Positions 63,710 through 64,000 of a stretch of 64,000 nt of DNA are shown piece after piece (positions within the stretch are counted from its first letter, which is position 1; the number at the start of each line of letters is the position of its first letter). A program made the translations under genes and the position numbers. The DNA comes from Cinnamomum chago (taxonomy: Eukaryota; Streptophyta; Magnoliopsida; Laurales; Lauraceae), in assembly GCA_038049695.1 (NCBI GenBank), contig CP142457.1, positions 23,636,501 through 23,700,500 of the forward strand, read 5' to 3'. Below the pieces are notes generated by a model that did no database searches, was not told the origin of the DNA, and was given only the letters and a program-made list of their open reading frames with translations.

Positions 63710-64000
63710 ACTTGATCCCGGATATTTCTAGAGGTTGACTTTGTACACAGAGTCGCAACAAACAAGGTGTGGAGTCAACAATTTCCTAGTGCCGCAAAGA
63801 TTCTGCTTTACTACATAAGTATCGTACGTCCCGCGCGAAGTTCGGGTTTTCTCCTTTACAACTAGAGAACTCCCCGAAAGTGTTTACCATACCCAAGGTT
63901 CGCCCGAAACCCGTTTTAAACCGAGAAGTAGCTCGAAATATCCTAAAAGGTGCATCTCAACCCAGAATACCTTCAAATGGATTTCGAGGCGTGAGAGAAG
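63710..64000 (+). repeat. HOR unit 67, partial (first 291 bp of A)
   Basis: Cut by the window end within monomer A. It carries aactagagaac, aaaaggtgc (as in units 63 and 66) and gagagaag (L-family mark). Unlike unit 64, A continues as A past the identity tract, so the 2,533-bp duplication does not extend through here. Confidence 0.9.

Larger units (their letters stand above)
1..64000 (+). repeat. Tandem satellite array with 972-bp trimeric higher-order repeat
   Basis: The whole window is satellite DNA with no unique sequence. A landmark ten bases (acttgatccc at 1) recurs at 973, 1945, 2917 and so on at 972-bp steps. There are 66 complete units and one partial unit. Each normal unit holds three related monomers in the order A-B-C, all in one orientation; no inversion was seen. 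Units are near-identical to each other, while monomers within a unit share only about 75-80% of bases by eye. From established knowledge, this pattern marks higher-order-repeat satellite homogenised by unequal exchange and gene conversion, usually centromeric or pericentromeric. Species and satellite family are not recognised. The strand given is arbitrary. Confidence 0.98.

Noticed and set aside
1-64000. CRISPR array or other prokaryotic repeat system
   Set aside because: Repeats are 324/972 bp with no unique spacers, and there are no adjacent genes.
1-64000. Tandemly arrayed rRNA or 5S genes
   Set aside because: No rRNA-like conserved core, no box A/C internal promoter pattern or terminal T-run at a fixed place was seen in any monomer.

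Overview
The window is one uninterrupted tandem satellite array. No protein-coding gene, RNA gene, transposon or unique spacer could be supported anywhere in its 64,000 bases. The basic unit is a monomer of about 324 bp in three diverged forms, A (323 bp), B (324 bp) and C (325 bp). They run head to tail in fixed order A-B-C and make a higher-order repeat (HOR) of 972 bp. By eye the three forms share roughly 75-80% of positions with each other, whereas whole 972-bp units differ at only about 0-2% of positions. That contrast (diverged monomers, near-identical multimers) is the hallmark of HOR satellite as found in centromeric or pericentromeric heterochromatin of complex eukaryotes. I cannot name the species or match the monomer to a satellite I know. 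A plant or another repeat-rich eukaryotic nuclear chromosome assembled from long reads is the likeliest source.

Layout. Units 1-50 (1-48599) are very regular: 47 of 50 are exactly 972 bp, and the exceptions are one of 969 bp and two of 973 bp that are copies of one event. Several layers of duplication are visible: a 1,944-bp tandem pair (6805-10692); a 2,916-bp three-unit module repeated three times (21383-30130), with a relative at 39852-42767; a match of about 4.9 kb between 1-4.9 kb and 17.5-22.4 kb (offset 17,494); and a match of about 6.8 kb between 11.7-18.5 kb and 32.1-38.9 kb (offset 20,413).

Units 51-66 (48600-63709) are irregular. They include two shortened dimeric units (648 bp), one expanded tetrameric unit (1,297 bp), two units with the same 60-bp loss (913 bp), three 1-bp indel units, a partial four-unit duplication (offset 3,887) and a 2,533-bp tandem duplication. 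They also carry base variants seen nowhere to the left. The window ends inside monomer A of unit 67. The right part looks like a less homogenised domain, perhaps approaching an array edge.

Nothing here works as an operon or pathway. Any function would be structural (chromatin, centromere or heterochromatin identity, perhaps transcription of repeat RNA). The many open frames on both strands are by-products of a repeat whose period is a multiple of three. The points of most interest are the recombination junctions, the nested copy history and a short dyad conserved in all three monomer types.
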